Translations under genes and position numbers: made by a program
Shown here: piece by piece, positions 1 through 9,144 of the stretch
Position numbering within the stretch: position 1 is the stretch's first letter
Layout of the letters: every line of letters starts with the position of its first letter
The notes under the pieces: generated by a model
The model's database searches: none
The model's input: the letters and a program-made list of their open reading frames with translations, nothing else
Told to the model about the DNA's origin: nothing
Source: Bog-532 sp965277615
Lineage (GTDB): Bacteria; Actinomycetota; Actinomycetes; Streptosporangiales; Streptosporangiaceae
Assembly: GCA_965277615.1 (NCBI GenBank)
Contig: CBDIDG010000006.1
Span: 620,001-684,000 of the forward strand
Reading direction: 5' to 3'
Length of the DNA: 64,000 nt

Positions 1-105
1 TGTTCGCTTTTGCTGCTTAATGCGCCGCTTCCTTGCTAGCTTGGCCGCAGCTCAGCCCGTCCTCGCGCCGGGCGTGCACCGCGTTTCGAACTGGGGGAGG
101 CGGCC

Positions 106-1305
106 ATGGGCAGAGCAGCCCTACGAGCCGGAGCCATCGGCGGGGTCCTCGGCGGCGTCATGATGGCCGTGTGGCTGATGTTCATCTTGTGGCTCGTTGG
201 CATCGGGTTCTGGACCCTGCTGAACCTCATCGCCAATACCTTCTGGCGGGGCGCGCCGCTCGGTGACACGTTCACCTGGCAAGCGGTGGTCATTGGCCTG
301 ATCGTGCATGTGCTGATGTCGGTCCTGTTCGGCACGCTGATCGCGCTGGCCGCGTGGTGGCTGCCCTGGCCGCGCTCGCTGATCATCGCGGGCGGGGCGC
401 TATTCGGGCCCGCCCTGTGGCTGGTGATGCAGTACGGCATCTGGCATGCGGCGGATCCGGCGGCGGCCCAGGTCATCACGCCCTGGGTCTTCGCGGTGGC
501 GCACTTGATCTTCGGCGTACTGGCCGCTGCCACCGCGGCCATCGTCACCTCGGACGAGAAGGCCGCAGCCCGGCGCCGGCGCGAGGAGCCGGAGCCCGAA
601 GGGCAGGACGTGCAGAGCGCCTGGGCCCCGGCCCGGACAGAAGCCGGTTCGGCCCGCGCCCAGACCCTGGCCGCCCCGACGACCTGGGCCCGCCCAATGA
701 CGGTGGGTGGCCCGACGACCTCGGACCGCCTGATAACACCGGGTGGCCCGACGGCGCCGGGTGGCCCACAGCCGAGCCTGACGATGCCCGGCCACGGCCC
801 GATCCGGCACCGGCGGCTGCTGACTGCCCGCACCGACGGCGGCCTGCGTACGGTTGTCTACACCAGCGGCGGCCCCGGCATGGTCACCGACGCACCGGTC
901 AGCTCCGGTGGCAGCGGAACGGCGCTGACCCCCCTGGAGACCGTCCTCGGTGCCCTGTGCGGATCAACCGGCGCCACCTTGGCCACCGTGGCTCGCGAGG
1001 CCGGCTTCGGCTACGACGGCGCCACTTTCGAGGCGTCGTTCACGCTCGATCCGCAGAGCCCGGCCGCCCAGCCCGGAGCCCGGACCTACTTCCGCACCGT
1101 CCGGGTCGAAATCCAGGTCCGCGCGACCCGCCCCGGCCCAAGGCTGGCCGACGTCGCCCGGGTCACCGAGCAACGCTGCCCAATCCGCAACCTGCTGGCC
1201 GACGCCGGCGTCACGGTCGACATGATCTGGACCGTCGCCTCGCCCCAAACCCCCGCCCCCGAAGTCCCAGAAGCCCCCTCCGTCCTCCGCCGCCCCGCCA
1301 ACTAG
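106..1305 (+). CDS. Membrane protein fused to an OsmC-like domain
   Basis: The 399-residue protein starts at ATG after a GGGGGAGG ribosome site. Residues 1-150 contain about four hydrophobic helices. Residues 150-250 are a charged, then Gly/Pro-rich linker with GGP repeats. Residues 255-385 look like an OsmC/Ohr fold: C285 lies in an ALCGSTGATLA helix and C358 in an RCPIRNLL motif, the two positions used for peroxide reduction in this family. OsmC proteins are normally soluble and about 140 residues, so a membrane-tethered form is unusual. The joint is one open frame with no sign of a frameshift. Inferred role: membrane-associated thiol peroxidase. The helical part is not recognised. Confidence 0.7.
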   Translation: MGRAALRAGAIGGVLGGVMMAVWLMFILWLVGIGFWTLLNLIANTFWRGAPLGDTFTWQAVVIGLIVHVLMSVLFGTLIALAAWWLPWPRSLIIAGGALFGPALWLVMQYGIWHAADPAAAQVITPWVFAVAHLIFGVLAAATAAIVTSDEKAAARRRREEPEPEGQDVQSAWAPARTEAGSARAQTLAAPTTWARPMTVGGPTTSDRLITPGGPTAPGGPQPSLTMPGHGPIRHRRLLTARTDGGLRTVVYTSGGPGMVTDAPVSSGGSGTALTPLETVLGALCGSTGATLATVAREAGFGYDGATFEASFTLDPQSPAAQPGARTYFRTVRVEIQVRATRPGPRLADVARVTEQRCPIRNLLADAGVTVDMIWTVASPQTPAPEVPEAPSVLRRPAN

Positions 1306-1320
1306 CCCTAGCCCTCGCCC

Positions 1321-1412
1321 GTCCCATGGCCCCCGCCGTCCCACGGCCCCCGCCGTCCCACGGCCCCCGCCGTCCCACGGCCCCCGCCGTCCCACGGCCC
1401 CCGCCGTCCCAC
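1321..1412. repeat. 17-bp tandem repeat (minisatellite)
   Basis: Five consecutive 17-bp units of the form GTCCCACGGCCCCCGCC run from 1321 to 1405; the first has one change (CATGG). A partial unit follows. The array begins 15 bp after the stop of the preceding gene. Long frames cross it on both strands, but they follow from the low complexity and are not genes. Confidence 0.9.
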
Positions 1413-2110
1413 GCCGCCCGCGCGTTCCACGGCGCCCGCCCGCCTCCCGGTGTCCCCGCGTCCCGCACACCCCAGGTCCCACCGCACCCTCCCGTCCCAC
1501 GGCGCCCGCCTGCCCGCGGTGTCCCTGTTCTGGGCTCCCCGGTGGGTCCCACCGCACCCCCCGGTGCCACGATGCACGCTCGTCTCACGGCACCCGCCGC
1601 TCGGGCGTCAAGTTCATGATCGATGGCGCTTTACTACCCCTATAGGGTGAGTAAACCTCCATCGATCATGGAACGCCGCTCAGCCGGTGGGGCTCGCGAG
1701 GCCCGTGGGACACGAGTGGTTTGAGCCGCACTCAGCCCTCGTCACCCAAAGCCCCGGAACCCCCTCCGCCTCCCGCCGCCTCGCCAGCGAGCCGTAACCC
1801 CGCTGGTCCCACGACCCCGCCAGCCTCACAGCGCCGCCGAGCCCGGGGCACCCGCCGGTCCCACGGTGCCCGCCGGTCCTACGGAGTTCGCCCGTCCTGC
1901 GGTACCCGTCCGTCCCGTCGAACCCAGCTGCCCCACGGCACTCGCCGGTCGCACGAAGCCTGTTCGTCCGACGGCGCCCGACCCCCACAGAGCCGACCGA
2001 CCCCGTGGATCCCACCGTGCCCGCCGGCCCCACGGCGCCGCCCGGCCTCACTATCCCTGCCGCCCCCCCGCACCCGCCCGGGTCCCGCGTGACGCGGGCT
2101 ACGCGGACCC
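1413..2110. repeat. Degenerate G+C-rich repeat tract, no gene
   Basis: About 700 bp of decayed copies of the same GTCCCACGG/CGCCCGCC wording extend to 2110 on both sides of a 56-bp palindrome. Several long open frames exist on both strands, but their translations are Pro/Arg/Gly-rich and unlike any family. I see no coding gene here. Confidence 0.7.
1615..1670. repeat. 56-bp near-perfect palindrome
   Basis: Outer arms CATGATCGATGG and CCATCGATCATG (12/12) flank inner arms TTTACT and AGTAAA (6/6), with a CCTATAGG-type centre. Only a few positions between the arms fail to pair. It is A+T-richer than the repeat tract around it and has almost no loop. It could be a repeated palindromic (REP/MITE-like) element, a protein-binding site or a transcription barrier. 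Confidence 0.8.
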
Positions 2111-2241
2111 CCACTTGAACTGAGCAAATGCTTCGTTTAAGTTAGTTTTGGTTAAGCAATATTTTATTTTAATAACGTCCCAGGAATGCAGGGTCGCGGT
2201 CAGCGTCCGGGGTCTGGCCGCCAGGAGCGGAGGCGGCAGCG
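2111..2241 (+). promoter_or_regulatory. A+T-rich upstream region of the DMT transporter
   Basis: Positions 2117-2177 are markedly A+T-rich, with GTTTAAG and GGTTAAGC wording and a TATTTTATTTTAATA run, inside otherwise very G+C-rich DNA. It immediately precedes the transporter gene and probably holds its promoter. No single -35/-10 pair can be chosen with confidence. Confidence 0.4.
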
Positions 2242-3159
2242 ATGGAAGCGGCGGTCATCCTGGCTGTCGCGGCCAGCTTCTGCACGGCGACCGCGTCGGT
2301 GTGCCAGCGTCTGGGCGCCCGCACCAGTGAGGTAACCGGCTTCGATCCCCGCCTCATCCTCCGGCTGGTCCGGCGTCCGGTGTGGCTGGCCGGGATCGCC
2401 AGCATGATCCTGGGCTTCGGTTTCCAGCTCAGCGCGCTGCGGTTCGGGCCGTTGGCCCTCGTCCAGCCCACGCTGGCCTTGGAACTGCTGTTTGTGTTCG
2501 GCTACATGACCGCGATCGGGTCCCGGGCTGGTGTCCAGCGGCGCGACTGGCTGGCGGCCGCGGCGATGTCGATCGGCCTGGTCGCGTTCTTGTGCGTGGC
2601 CGCGCCGTCGGGTGGCCGGCGGCACGCGCCGGGTTCGCTGTGGTGGCTGGCCGCCGTGATCACCACGGTGGCGGTGCTGGCCCTGCTGGGCCTGACCCTC
2701 GCGCCGGTGTGGCCCCGCCAGGTCACCCGATCGCGGCGAGCCGCACTGCTGGGCGCCGCGACCGGGATCTGCTGGGGGTTCGAGGCCGCGGTCATCAAGG
2801 AGTTCAGCTCCCGGGTGGGGGACGGTCTGGGCGCCATCGTCTCCAACTGGTCGCTGTACGTCCTGGTCGGCGGGGGCGCCCTGACCATGCTGCTGGCCTC
2901 GCACGCGATGGCGGCCGGCCCGCTGGCGGCATCCCAGGCCGGCTTCACGATCCTCGATCCGCTCGCGGCCAGCTTCCTGGGCGTGTTCCTGTTTGGCGAG
3001 CACGTCCGCACCGGCCTGCCCGCCCTGGCCGGCGAGGCGCTGGCCTTGGCCCTGCTCGTCGCCGGGGTGTCGGCCCTCAGCCACAGTCACCTCGCCACCG
3101 GGGAAGGCGCCTCACCGTCCCCCGGCTTCCGCGACTACCCGCCGACCGGGCCCAGGTAA
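2242..3159 (+). CDS. DMT-superfamily (EamA-like) transporter
   Basis: The 305-residue protein is almost entirely hydrophobic, with about nine or ten predicted helices arranged as two similar halves, as in the drug/metabolite transporter superfamily. The first half has the pattern ALRFGPLALVQPTLALELLF; the second has AGPLAASQAGFTILDPLAASFLGVFLFGE. These are the EamA-type substrate-path regions. The substrate cannot be inferred. The start is ATG with GGAGG upstream. The 3' end overlaps the convergent YchJ-like gene by 25 bp, so either stop could be slightly misplaced, but both frames look real. Confidence 0.8.
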   Translation: MEAAVILAVAASFCTATASVCQRLGARTSEVTGFDPRLILRLVRRPVWLAGIASMILGFGFQLSALRFGPLALVQPTLALELLFVFGYMTAIGSRAGVQRRDWLAAAAMSIGLVAFLCVAAPSGGRRHAPGSLWWLAAVITTVAVLALLGLTLAPVWPRQVTRSRRAALLGAATGICWGFEAAVIKEFSSRVGDGLGAIVSNWSLYVLVGGGALTMLLASHAMAAGPLAASQAGFTILDPLAASFLGVFLFGEHVRTGLPALAGEALALALLVAGVSALSHSHLATGEGASPSPGFRDYPPTGPR

Positions 3160-3521
3160 GTCCAGCGCTTGTCCTCGCGAACGAACCGGCTCGTCTCCGT
3201 CATGACGCCCCGCCGCCCGTCCTGGACATAGACGGCGCGAAACTGCACCGTCCCGGCCGCGTCGAACAGCCCGCCGTCGTGGGTCTCCAGCACCGCCAGC
3301 CGCGTCCACTGCAGGTCAGGCTCGAGCACGAGTTCCCGCGGGCGGCTCGACGGATGCCAGGTCCGCAGCAGGTAATCGGCGTCTCCCACCGCGAACGCGC
3401 TGTACCGCGAGCGCATCAGCGCTTCGGCCGTCGCCGCCGGAGCGCCCCCGTGCAGCCGCCCGCAGCAAGCTGCGTAGTCATCGCCCAGCCCGCAGGGGCA
3501 CGCGCCGTCGTTCATGCGCAC
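3135..3521 (-). CDS. YchJ-family (UPF0225) SEC-C protein
   Basis: The 128-residue protein begins with a zinc-binding SEC-C motif, CPCGLGDDYAACCG (residues 8-21). The NTF2-like body follows, with the family signature ALMRSRYSAFAVGDADYLLRTWH. Length and order match the YchJ family, which has no firmly established function. It is encoded convergently to the DMT transporter and overlaps its end. It lies downstream of the LacI gene on the same strand, but a hairpin separates the two. Confidence 0.85.
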   Translation of the reverse strand: MRMNDGACPCGLGDDYAACCGRLHGGAPAATAEALMRSRYSAFAVGDADYLLRTWHPSSRPRELVLEPDLQWTRLAVLETHDGGLFDAAGTVQFRAVYVQDGRRGVMTETSRFVREDKRWTYLGPVGG

Positions 3522-3536
3522 ATTCTCGCAGCGGAG

Positions 3537-3558
3537 CCTGCGGTAAACCCACCGCAGG
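3537..3558 (-). terminator. Hairpin after the LacI gene
   Basis: CCTGCGGT and ACCGCAGG form a perfect 8-bp stem with a 6-base loop, 15 bp past the LacI stop on the minus strand. There is no U tract, which is common in high-G+C genomes. Confidence 0.5.
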
Positions 3559-3572
3559 TCTCCGGGCGCGGG

Positions 3573-4601
3573 TTATCCGGTTCCGGCCTGCCGGACGGTG
3601 GATTCGCGCACGATCAGCTCGGGCTCGAAAACGATCTGCCGGTGCCGGTGAAACTTCCCGTCGGTGGCTTCCTCGATCAGCATCTCCATGGCCGCCTTGC
3701 CCAGCTGGGACCGGGGCTGCCGCACCGAGGTCAGCGGCACCGCCGCGGCGGCGGCGAAATCGATGTCGTCGTAGCCGACGATGGCCAGGTCATCGGGAAC
3801 CGACAGGCCCCGCCGGACCGTGTCCTGCAGCAGCCCCAGGGCCAGCAGGTCGTTCGCGCAGAACACCGCAGTCGGCCGTTTCCGGGCGGGCATGGCGGCC
3901 AGCTTTTCCCCGGTGGCGCGGCCCTGGGCCACGTCCAGGCGGGGATTCTCGACCATAGTGAGGGCGTCGGAGGGTAGTCCCGCCGTCTCGATGGCGTTGT
4001 AGGCGCCGGCCCGGCGCTGACTGACCTGGCTGAGCGAGAGGGGGCCACCGACAAAGCCGATGCGCCGGTGCCCCAGCTCGATGAGGTGCTTGACCGCTAG
4101 TTCACTGCCCACGCGGTCGTTCACCGAGACCGAGCACTCATTGCCCCGCGCCGCCCGGTCGACCAGGACCACGGGGATACCCCGGCGGCGGATCTCATCG
4201 ATCACGGTCGTCTTGCTGCCGACCGGGGTGATCAGGATGCCGAACGCGCGCTGCTCTTTCAGCGTGCTGAGGTAGTGGCGCTCACGGGACGTGTCGTCGT
4301 TGCTGTTGCACAGCATGACCGACAGGCCCAGCGAGGCCGCAACCCCTTCGGCGCCCGCGGCCAGGTCGGTGAAGAACGGGTTGCGGACGTCCAGCACGAC
4401 CAGGCCAATGGTGCGGCTGTGGCCTGCCCGCAACTGCCTGGCCGCCTCGTTGCGGACGAAGCCGAGCTCGTCAATGGCCTGGAGCACACGCTCACGGGTC
4501 GAGGGAGCCACCCGTTCGGGCCGGTTCAAGACGTTGGAGACGGTACCCACTGAGACGCCGGCCCGCGCCGCGACATCTACGACGCTAGCTGTTTCCCGCA
4601 C
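3573..4601 (-). CDS. LacI-family transcriptional regulator
   Basis: The 342-residue protein has an N-terminal LacI helix-turn-helix (residues 6-31, VVDVAARAGVSVGTVSNVLN) and the hinge-helix wording NEAARQLRAG. A periplasmic-binding-type sugar domain follows (IGLVVLDVRNPFFTDLAAG ... VFCANDLLALGLLQ ... IVGYDDIDFAAAAAVPLTSVRQP). The family represses sugar catabolism until an inducer binds. It lies divergent from the GH106-like gene, and LacI-type dyads are found in the shared gap and elsewhere in the locus. It is therefore the likely rhamnose or rhamnoside repressor; the inducer is inferred. Confidence 0.9.
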   Translation of the reverse strand: MRETASVVDVAARAGVSVGTVSNVLNRPERVAPSTRERVLQAIDELGFVRNEAARQLRAGHSRTIGLVVLDVRNPFFTDLAAGAEGVAASLGLSVMLCNSNDDTSRERHYLSTLKEQRAFGILITPVGSKTTVIDEIRRRGIPVVLVDRAARGNECSVSVNDRVGSELAVKHLIELGHRRIGFVGGPLSLSQVSQRRAGAYNAIETAGLPSDALTMVENPRLDVAQGRATGEKLAAMPARKRPTAVFCANDLLALGLLQDTVRRGLSVPDDLAIVGYDDIDFAAAAAVPLTSVRQPRSQLGKAAMEMLIEEATDGKFHRHRQIVFEPELIVRESTVRQAGTG

Positions 4602-4705
4602 GCCACCCCTCCGGCAGACCGTCGGAAAGTTCCGTCAAAACCAATGGGCCGCGGCTGACCCGCCTGGCTGGCCCCGTAACCCCAGCTGTCGCCGTCATAC
4701 TCACC

Positions 4706-4715
4706 GAAACGTTTC
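4706..4715. promoter_or_regulatory. LacI-type dyad GAAACGTTTC (putative autoregulatory operator)
   Basis: A perfect 10-bp palindrome with the central CG typical of LacI operators, about 105 bp upstream of the LacI start. It differs in its arms from the sites before the catabolic genes, so it may serve LacI autoregulation or another LacI paralogue. Confidence 0.5.
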
Positions 4716-4913
4716 AACGATACACCGAGCGCGACCGAGCGCAACGGTAGGACAGAAATGATCATAAGCCGCCGCCGGGCCATAGGACACCAGGCGGCCT
4801 GGCGTGGAGGTTTCCGCGGTCACCGTTGATTCGCGTGCGTGGCGGAACGGCGACTGGCTCATCGACCGTGGTCAGCTGCGGATGCTCTCGGGGCGCAAAG
4901 GTGCGGCGAATCC

Positions 4914-4942
4914 TTGACGGTCGATTTAAAACGATTCATTAT
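4914..4942 (+). promoter_or_regulatory. Promoter with overlapping LacI-type operator
   Basis: TTGACG (4914-4919), a 17-bp spacer and CATTAT (4937-4942) form a plausible sigma-70 promoter. The spacer and -10 are covered by TTTAAAACGATTCATT (4925-4940), an imperfect dyad around CG. The same core, TTAAAACGATTCAT, recurs before the ABC transporter. Binding here would block polymerase, fitting repression by the divergent LacI protein. Confidence 0.6.
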
Positions 4943-4995
4943 GTCTGGAAACACCTCGTCGTGAAGAGCAGCGTGGCGAATCCGGAGGTGACGAA

Positions 4996-7900
4996 TTGGG
5001 CGTGCGACCGACAGCAGTGGGCCCCGGTGATGCCAGTGTGCTGGCCCGGAGCTTCGAACGGGCCGACCAGCGATACGGTCCGGTTCCCATCTGGTGGTGG
5101 AGCGGGGAGCGGCTGGAGCAGGCACGCCTGCGCTGGCAGATGGAGCAACTCTGCGCCCAGGGTGTGACCCAGGCCGTGGTGATGTGCCTGGCCCCGCGGG
5201 GCCCGCTGTACGGCTCGCTGGCCGATGACCCGCCGTTCCTCAGCGACGCCTGGTGGGAGATCTTCCTGACCGCGTGCGCCGACGCGCACCGCCTTGGTTT
5301 TCACTTCTGGCTCTACGACCAGTTCGGCTTCTCCGGGGCCAACTTCCAGGGCCAGCTGACCGCGGCCCACCCGGAATGGACCGGCCGGGAACTCGTGCGA
5401 TCGGCTCCCGGCGTCTACGGCACCGAGTCGCGGGGCTTCGACTACTACAACGCCGAGGCGTGCCAGGCTCTGATCGAAACGGTGCTCGGGCAGTTCCGGC
5501 GCCGGGCCGGGGAGTGGTTCGGCTCGGTGATCACCGGGCTGTTCCAGGACGAGCTGCCGCAGCTGCCGTCCTGGGGCCCTGGCTTCGCCTCGTCCTTCGC
5601 CGGGCGTTACGGGTACGACCTGACCGAACGGCTCCCGCTGTTGTGGGACGGGGACGACGACGAGGCCCGCCGGGTCCGCCGCGACTACCACGCCCACCGG
5701 GCCGAGCTGGCCGGGCGGGCGTTCTTCGCGCCGTACGCGGCCTGGGCCAACGACGCCGGCCTGATCGCCGGCTTCGATCAGCAGTCGCCCGCACGGGAGG
5801 GTGACCCGGCCGGGAGCGTGGAGCTCTACGGCGACTACCTGGCCACCCACCGGCGGTTCACCGCCCCCGGCAGCGACCACTGGGGCGACCCGAAGCTGCA
5901 CAGCTCGCTGGCCCACGCCGGCGGCCACCCGCGGACCTGGATCGAGGCGTTTCACTCCTCGGGCTGGGGCGGCACCCTGGAGGAGACCTACGACTGGCTG
6001 GGCCCGTTCCTGCGCCGGGGCGCCACCCTGTACGACCCGCACGCCGTCTATTACTCGACCGCCGGCGGCTGGTGGGAATGGGCGCCGCCGTCCACCTGCT
6101 GGCGCCAGCCCTACTGGCCCGACTACCACGTGCTCTCCAGCGCCGTGACCAGGCTGTGCGCCCTGCTGAGCGCCGGCCAGCTGATCGCCGACACGATCCT
6201 GCTCTACCCGACGCAGACCGCGCAGGCCGACGTCACGCTGGCCGGGCCGCGGCCAGCCGCGCGGACCGCATCCGGCATCTACAACGAGCTCAACGGCTCG
6301 ACCGCCTGGTTCGACGAGCGTCCTGGTGTCCTGGACCGGGCCGGGACCGATTACGAGATCTTCGACGAGCCGACGCTGGCCGCCGGCCAGACCGACCGGG
6401 ACACCTGGCGGGTCGCCGGGGGGACGTTCCGCAACATCGTCCTGCCCGGCGTCACCGTGCTCGACGGCGGCCTGGCCGGCCGGCTGGCCGAGTTCGCCCG
6501 GGACGGCGGCACGGTGGTGGCGGCCGGGACGGCCCCGCGGCTGTTCACCGGGCCGGACCAGGACGCCGGGGCGGCCTTCACCGCGGCGGTGGACGCCGGG
6601 CTGATCACCACGGCCGGCTCGGCGTCCAGCGTCCCGTCCCGGCTCCGGCGCGGGCCGGTCGCGGCGCAGGCCGACGTCCCGTCCATGCTGCGCCGTCACG
6701 GCGACTCGCTCGTGCTGCTCCTGGTCGCGCACGATCGTCAGACCGGGACCACGGTACCCCTGGTCCCGGGCCACAGCCACGAAGACCGGATCGCGGGCCG
6801 GTTCACCTGGCGCGGCTACTGGCAAGGCCGGGCCAACGAGGGGTACCAGTTTGTCCCGGTCGGGGACCGGGTCGCGCACGTAACCGTCACCGGGGTGCCC
6901 GGCGCGCGGACGCAGCGCTGGGATCCCCGCACCGGGGCCCGGACCGACGTGCCTGCCCGCGAGTGCGCCGGCGGCGTCATCGAGCTGGACGTGCCGTTCG
7001 AGGACGGCCCGATCTCGGTCGTCGTCCTGTCGGCCGGGTTGCCGCCGGCTACCCGGCCGGCCCGGGGTGACCTGGTGTCTCGTACCGAGCTCGACGGCTA
7101 CTGGGAGATCGAGGCCCGCTCGACGCTGGACAACCGGTGGGGCGACCTCGGAGACCGGGCGGTCACGGGCACGTTGCCCATCGAGGTCTGGAATCTGGAG
7201 CACGCCCAGGGGCCGACCACCGGGCCAGCCACCGGGCCGACCGCGGCGGCCGAACCGCCTCCGGAACAGGGCTGGCATCCGGCGCTGGCCACCTTCGGGC
7301 CGTACGTGCAGGTCCGGGGACCGCAAGCGGCGTGCGACGGGCCGTCGGGTCCGGGTGCACCCGGCTGGCGACCAGGCGAGTTCTCCCTGTCCCGTGGCAT
7401 CAGAAAGGACCCCATCCACTTCGACAACCTGGGGCCCAAGGGTTCGGTGCCCGAGGAGTTCCTGCTCTGGCCGGACGTGGACGCGGGGGAGTGGGTCGCG
7501 GTCCGGGCCGTGCTCGACCTGCCCGCGGGCGATGAGCAGACCCTGGTCGTGGGGGCCGACGCCGAGCGCCGCGTGTTCCTCGACGGCCAGCCCGTCCCGG
7601 TCACCGGGGCCGGCTACTGGACGGAGTCCCCGGTACGCGGCGGCCCGGGCCCGGTCGAAACCGAGATCTGGCTCGCCCGCCCGGCCGGCGACTCCCGCCC
7701 GGCCGGCGACTCCCAGCCGTCCGGCGGCCCTCAGCCGTCCGGCGCTCCACCGGAGCCCGCCCCGCTGCGCGCCTCGTTCGCCGTGGTGACCGACCCGGCG
7801 CGGTACCGGCGCCCGGAGTGGCTACAGCCGGCCGACGGCACCCGAGCGTCCACCACCGTGCGCTTCACCAGGACCGTCCGGCTCGACGCGGTCCCGCCGC

Positions 7901-8958
7901 AGGCTCAGGTCCAGGTCGCCACCGAGGGGCCGTGCACCATCTCGGTCAACGGCCAGGTGGTGGGACGCCAGGGTGCCTTCGAGCCGTACGCCAAGCGCCG
8001 CAAGCCCTCGGTCCAGCCCTACGACCTCACCGGAGCTCTGACCCCAGGGCGCAACGACCTGACCTTGGAGATCCAGGACCTCGGTCGGCCGGTCGCCGCG
8101 CTGGTCGACTCGGTCGCCGCCAGCGACGGCGGCCTGGGCCTGCTGACCGACGGGACCTGGGACGCGGCCCGGGACGGCACGGCCGTACCCGTCCGGCTGC
8201 GGCGTGAGCAATGGTCCGACCCACGATGGGTCTGCCTGCGAGCCCGGCCCCACCCGCTGCCGCGGTCGGCCTGGCTGAACCGGGACGCGGCCAGTGACGG
8301 CGTGGTTCTGGACCTGGTGCCCAGCGCCAGTGCCGATCCGCTGGCGGGTCCCCGGGCCGAGTGGCTGCGGTTCAGCGCCCCCATCGGTGCGGTCAGCCTG
8401 CGGGTGCCGACCGAGGTGCCCTTCACCGCGGTTGTCGGCGGCCGGCCGATCGCGCCCGCCCACGGCGTAATCGAGCTGGACAAGCCGCTGCCCGCGGGAA
8501 CGGTGGTGTACCTGAGGTTCGACGCGGCCAGCGGGCACAGCGGTGGCGGCCTGCTGAGCGGCCCGATCCAGGCCCGGACGGTGAGCGCGCCCGGTGAGCT
8601 GGCGGAGTGGGCCGAGCTCGGGCTGGGATCATTCGGCGGCCTGGTGAGCTACCGCCGGACCATCCAGGTGGATCAGCCCAGGTCCGGCGATTCCGTCTTG
8701 ATCGATCTGGGCGGCGTTCGCGGCAGTGCCGAGGTCGTGGTCAACCAGACCCCGGCCGCGACATTGGCCTGGAGCCCTTACCGAGCCGATATCACTGCCT
8801 ATCTGCGACCGGGAGCCAATGATGTCGAGATCATTGTCCGCGGCACGCTGGCCGGATACCTGGGCAGTGCGTCGCCGACCCCGGCAGTGACCAGGGGGCA
8901 GGGCCATCATGGCCTCTTTGGCCCGGTCGCTCTGTTGTTGCACCATTCGCACTCTTGA
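4996..8958 (+). CDS. GH106-like glycoside hydrolase (putative rhamnosidase)
   Basis: The 1320-residue protein starts at TTG with GGAGG 8 bp upstream. There is no signal peptide, so it is probably cytoplasmic. The N-terminal part resembles the large GH106-type alpha-L-rhamnosidases (PIWWWSGE near residue 30; a HFWLYDQFGFSGA strand-loop where relatives usually have LYDE-type wording; GLFQDELPQLPSW). The C-terminal 500 residues contain beta-sandwich galactose-binding-like repeats. It stands first after the LacI regulator, in a locus with two GH78 enzymes and rhamnose isomerase, which supports a rhamnoside substrate. The Q in LYDQ may affect catalysis or mark a subfamily. GH2-like relatives are an alternative. 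Confidence 0.65.
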   Translation: MGVRPTAVGPGDASVLARSFERADQRYGPVPIWWWSGERLEQARLRWQMEQLCAQGVTQAVVMCLAPRGPLYGSLADDPPFLSDAWWEIFLTACADAHRLGFHFWLYDQFGFSGANFQGQLTAAHPEWTGRELVRSAPGVYGTESRGFDYYNAEACQALIETVLGQFRRRAGEWFGSVITGLFQDELPQLPSWGPGFASSFAGRYGYDLTERLPLLWDGDDDEARRVRRDYHAHRAELAGRAFFAPYAAWANDAGLIAGFDQQSPAREGDPAGSVELYGDYLATHRRFTAPGSDHWGDPKLHSSLAHAGGHPRTWIEAFHSSGWGGTLEETYDWLGPFLRRGATLYDPHAVYYSTAGGWWEWAPPSTCWRQPYWPDYHVLSSAVTRLCALLSAGQLIADTILLYPTQTAQADVTLAGPRPAARTASGIYNELNGSTAWFDERPGVLDRAGTDYEIFDEPTLAAGQTDRDTWRVAGGTFRNIVLPGVTVLDGGLAGRLAEFARDGGTVVAAGTAPRLFTGPDQDAGAAFTAAVDAGLITTAGSASSVPSRLRRGPVAAQADVPSMLRRHGDSLVLLLVAHDRQTGTTVPLVPGHSHEDRIAGRFTWRGYWQGRANEGYQFVPVGDRVAHVTVTGVPGARTQRWDPRTGARTDVPARECAGGVIELDVPFEDGPISVVVLSAGLPPATRPARGDLVSRTELDGYWEIEARSTLDNRWGDLGDRAVTGTLPIEVWNLEHAQGPTTGPATGPTAAAEPPPEQGWHPALATFGPYVQVRGPQAACDGPSGPGAPGWRPGEFSLSRGIRKDPIHFDNLGPKGSVPEEFLLWPDVDAGEWVAVRAVLDLPAGDEQTLVVGADAERRVFLDGQPVPVTGAGYWTESPVRGGPGPVETEIWLARPAGDSRPAGDSQPSGGPQPSGAPPEPAPLRASFAVVTDPARYRRPEWLQPADGTRASTTVRFTRTVRLDAVPPQAQVQVATEGPCTISVNGQVVGRQGAFEPYAKRRKPSVQPYDLTGALTPGRNDLTLEIQDLGRPVAALVDSVAASDGGLGLLTDGTWDAARDGTAVPVRLRREQWSDPRWVCLRARPHPLPRSAWLNRDAASDGVVLDLVPSASADPLAGPRAEWLRFSAPIGAVSLRVPTEVPFTAVVGGRPIAPAHGVIELDKPLPAGTVVYLRFDAASGHSGGGLLSGPIQARTVSAPGELAEWAELGLGSFGGLVSYRRTIQVDQPRSGDSVLIDLGGVRGSAEVVVNQTPAATLAWSPYRADITAYLRPGANDVEIIVRGTLAGYLGSASPTPAVTRGQGHHGLFGPVALLLHHSHS

Positions 8959-9005
8959 CATCAAACCTGAGGATGTGGTTCGATCATTAAAACGATTCAT
9001 AAAAT
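8955..9005 (+). promoter_or_regulatory. Promoter region with second LacI-type operator
   Basis: ATTAAAACGATTCATAA (8986-9002) repeats the core found before the GH106-like gene and runs into a TAAAAT -10 candidate (9000-9005). A TTGACA lies at 8955-8960 but is too far upstream to pair with it. The site lies 140-200 bp before the ABC importer genes. Confidence 0.55.
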
Positions 9006-9144
9006 CCCATAAATACCGTCTAGGCATGGCGGGCGCGTCACTCTAATACGTAGCCGTGCCTATCATCAGCCATGCTCTCAGTGCCAGTTCATCGACGTTA
9101 TTCGATGCTGACAAAATGCTGCCATAAATAATAGGCAGTATCCC

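Noticed and set aside
354..1619. Long open frame overlapping the OsmC fusion and the repeat tract
   Set aside because: The translation is Arg/Pro/Gly-rich, shares the strand with a well-supported gene, and continues through the tandem repeats; no family features.
4939..7419. Very long antisense open frame (over 800 codons)
   Set aside because: It lies opposite the GH106-like gene, where high G+C at third positions keeps the other frames open; composition is Gly/Arg/Pro-rich and no motif is seen.
8955..8960. TTGACA as the -35 of the ABC importer promoter
   Set aside because: The only good -10 (TAAAAT at 9000-9005) is about 39 bp away; a -35 near 8976 is more consistent but weak.
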